In this document: piece by piece, positions 60,458 through 62,115 of the stretch | Layout of the letters: each line of letters starts with the position of its first letter | Position numbering within the stretch: position 1 is the first letter of the stretch | Source of the DNA: Bacillota bacterium | GTDB taxonomy: Bacteria; Bacillota; SHA-98; UBA4971 | Direction of reading: 5' to 3' | NCBI GenBank assembly: GCA_012842395.1 | Contig: DUSX01000018.1 | Coordinates: 1-62,115 of the forward strand | DNA length: 62,115 nucleotides | The notes under the pieces: model-generated | Database searches by the model: none | What the model was told of the DNA's origin: nothing | What the model saw: only the letters and a program-made list of their open reading frames with translations | Program-made: the position numbers and the translations under genes

Positions 60458-62115
60458 GTGCTGGAGATCTTGGTGGATGGTCGGGCGTGCAGCGTGCCCG
60501 AAGGAACGAGCATCCTGGAGGCCGCGAGGCGCGCCGGAGTAGCGGTGCCGACGCTGTGCCACCACCCATGGACCGATCAGGGTGCGCGGTGTGGAGTGTG
60601 CGTGGTCGAGGTGGAGGGCAGGGACGATTTGGTGACCGCGTGCGACCATGCTGTGGAGCCGGGAATGGTCATTCGTACCGCGGCGGACAGGGTGGTGGCA
60701 AGACGCCGCGAGGTGGTGACGTTCCTCCTAGCGCAGCATCCTGCGGAGTGCCTAGTGTGTGAGCGCAGGAGATACTGCGAGCTCAAGACGCTCGGCGACG
60801 AGCTCGGCGTGCGCGTCCGCAGGCTTCGCATGAGGCGGCGGAAGCTTGCGGTGGACAGGACGGGCCGAGCGATAGTCCGCGATCCGAACAAGTGTGTCAT
60901 GTGCGGAAGGTGCGTTGCGGCGTGCATGAGGATGCACGGCATGACCCCCTATGAGTCGTTGGCCGCAGAGGTCGGGGAGGCCCGTGGCGTCATGGAGAGG
61001 ACCGGGCCGCGCGGGATCCTGAGCGAGGAGTGGGTGAGGTGTCGTTCGCTTGCATTCGAGGACGCGGCGGCGGCGACGCGGTGCGTGGAATGCGGGCAGT
61101 GCGTGGCAGCGTGCCCCACCGGAGCACTCTCGGAGAGGTCGGACCTGGTCAAGGTCAGGCGCCGGCTTGCGGACCGCAGGACCCTCATGGTAGCTCAGAC
61201 AGCGCCCGCGCTCCGGACCACCTTCGGAGAAGCATGGGGCAGGCCGCCGGGGACGGTCGCGACGGCGCTCATGGTGGCCGCGCTACGGAAGTTGGGGTTC
61301 GACAGGGTATTTGATACGGCGTTCGGGGCGGACCTCACGGCGGTTGAGGAAGCGCACGAGTTAAGGCAACGCCTTGAGTCGGGCGGCAAGCTACCCATGT
61401 TCACCTCGTGTTGTCCCGCATGGGTGAGGTTCGTGGAGACCGAGTATCCCGGACTTGTCGGACACCTTTCAACGTGCAAGTCGCCTCACATGATGGCCGG
61501 GGCAGTTGCGAAAGCGGTGATCCATGAGGCCGAGGGCGTGTCCCCGGAGGATGTGTTCGTCGTGTCCGTGATGCCGTGCACGGCGAAGAAATTCGAGGTC
61601 GCAAGGACGGAAGGGCACGGCCCGCAAGGGCTTGGACCGCTCGGGGCGTCGGACGACGGCCGGGGCCATGGAGGCGCGGCGGCCCGGGGCGCACTGCGCG
61701 ACGTCGACGCGGTGCTCACCACGCGCGAGCTCATCCGGCTGGTTCAGTCGGTTGAGATCGACGTGGACTCGCTGGAGGAGAGCGCGTTCGATGGGCCTCT
61801 TGGGAGCGCGAGCGGCGCCGGGACCATATTCGGCACTACGGGTGGGGTCATGGAGGCGGCGCTCCGGACGCTCGCAGACGAGCTCGCGGCGAGGCTCGAA
61901 AGGCTCGAAGCGGACGGAGACGGGAGCGTCGCGAGCGGACCTCCCGGTCCAGGGGTGGCTGAGGCGACGGTGGCCATCGGCCACCTCGAGTTGCGTGTCG
62001 CTGTGGTGCAGGGGCTTGCGGCAGCAAGGCAGATACTGGACGACGTACGGGCGGGAGGACGGCCGTACGACTTCGTGGAGGTGATGGCCTGCCCCGGCGG
62101 CTGCGTAGGTGGAGG
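60458..62115 (+). CDS. Large [FeFe]-hydrogenase (HydA-type), 3' end cut by window
   Basis: The 552 visible residues carry a ferredoxin-like [2Fe-2S] domain (TLCHHPW, RCGVC, TACDHA), a His-ligated cluster motif HPAECLVCERRRYC and two [4Fe-4S] motifs (CVMCGRCVAAC, CVECGQCVAACP). The H-cluster motifs are L1 FTSCCPAWV (Cys318), L2 VMPCTAKK (Cys374) and L3 EVMACPGGCVGG (Cys545, Cys549), where the window ends. This is a group A multi-cluster enzyme, as in NADH-linked bifurcating or soluble hydrogenases. A Gly-rich insertion lies after L2. GTG 60458 follows GGAGGTGAGGGG. A purine aptamer sits in its leader. Confidence 0.93.
   Translation, partial: MLEILVDGRACSVPEGTSILEAARRAGVAVPTLCHHPWTDQGARCGVCVVEVEGRDDLVTACDHAVEPGMVIRTAADRVVARRREVVTFLLAQHPAECLVCERRRYCELKTLGDELGVRVRRLRMRRRKLAVDRTGRAIVRDPNKCVMCGRCVAACMRMHGMTPYESLAAEVGEARGVMERTGPRGILSEEWVRCRSLAFEDAAAATRCVECGQCVAACPTGALSERSDLVKVRRRLADRRTLMVAQTAPALRTTFGEAWGRPPGTVATALMVAALRKLGFDRVFDTAFGADLTAVEEAHELRQRLESGGKLPMFTSCCPAWVRFVETEYPGLVGHLSTCKSPHMMAGAVAKAVIHEAEGVSPEDVFVVSVMPCTAKKFEVARTEGHGPQGLGPLGASDDGRGHGGAAARGALRDVDAVLTTRELIRLVQSVEIDVDSLEESAFDGPLGSASGAGTIFGTTGGVMEAALRTLADELAARLERLEADGDGSVASGPPGPGVAEATVAIGHLELRVAVVQGLAAARQILDDVRAGGRPYDFVEVMACPGGCVGG

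Noticed and set aside
1-62115. CRISPR array
   Set aside because: No regularly spaced short repeats; the only repeated DNA is the dispersed family and a few short tandem duplications.

Overview
The window is a high-GC stretch of an anaerobic, spore-lineage Bacillota (Firmicutes) genome. Lineage clues are the SCIFF peptide with its radical-SAM maturase, a YtaF-type sporulation membrane protein, a YtrA-type GntR/ABC operon, GTG and TTG starts with strong GGAGG ribosome sites, and SLH domains. Two secreted proteins end in a beta-strand with a C-terminal Phe, like outer-membrane barrels. A diderm Bacillota (Limnochordia-like) is therefore my best guess. It is an inference, because no rRNA is present.

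Layout. 1-0.3 kb: the last 30 codons of a tyrosine integrase next to tRNA-Leu(CAA), the likely edge of an integrated element. 0.4-9 kb: a ferritin-like protein, three tandem M42 aminopeptidases, an L,D-transpeptidase and an SLH protein. 9.4-17.6 kb: polA, a porin-like protein with a strong terminator, ytaF, coaE and a lytic transglycosylase. 18-30.8 kb: nicotinate phosphoribosyltransferase, an oppDF pair, tRNA-Leu(GAG), a second barrel-like protein, a cell-wall amidase, a broken GNAT gene, a GH13 enzyme, a gntR-ABC-permease operon and a UbiA prenyltransferase. 31-35.2 kb: scfA-scfB, an MNT-HEPN pair whose HEPN gene is frameshifted, and a CcdA/DsbD-like protein. 35.8-62.1 kb: one long co-directional catabolic region.

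That last region is a purine/pyrimidine (hydantoin, ureide) catabolic cluster. It encodes a carbamate kinase, a hydantoinase, YgeY, YgeW, MocA, XdhC, PreT, PreA, SsnA, a MoaD-like protein and two complete sets of molybdenum-hydroxylase subunits. Two fold-type-II PLP enzymes flank it. The inferred logic is that molybdo-hydroxylases and PreTA convert the ring, hydantoinase, SsnA and YgeY open and deacylate it, YgeW makes carbamoyl phosphate, and carbamate kinase makes ATP. The region ends in a large [FeFe]-hydrogenase gene, cut by the window edge, whose leader carries a purine-riboswitch aptamer (60162-60234). That would link purine availability to hydrogen metabolism.

Through the window runs a previously unnamed (to me) family of about 210-bp intergenic repeats with nested inverted repeats: at least five long copies plus fragments. 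In one copy (45238-45448) the core between the inner 13-bp inverted repeats lies inverted relative to its own flanks. Three copies begin at, or extend a few codons into, the stop codon of the upstream gene.
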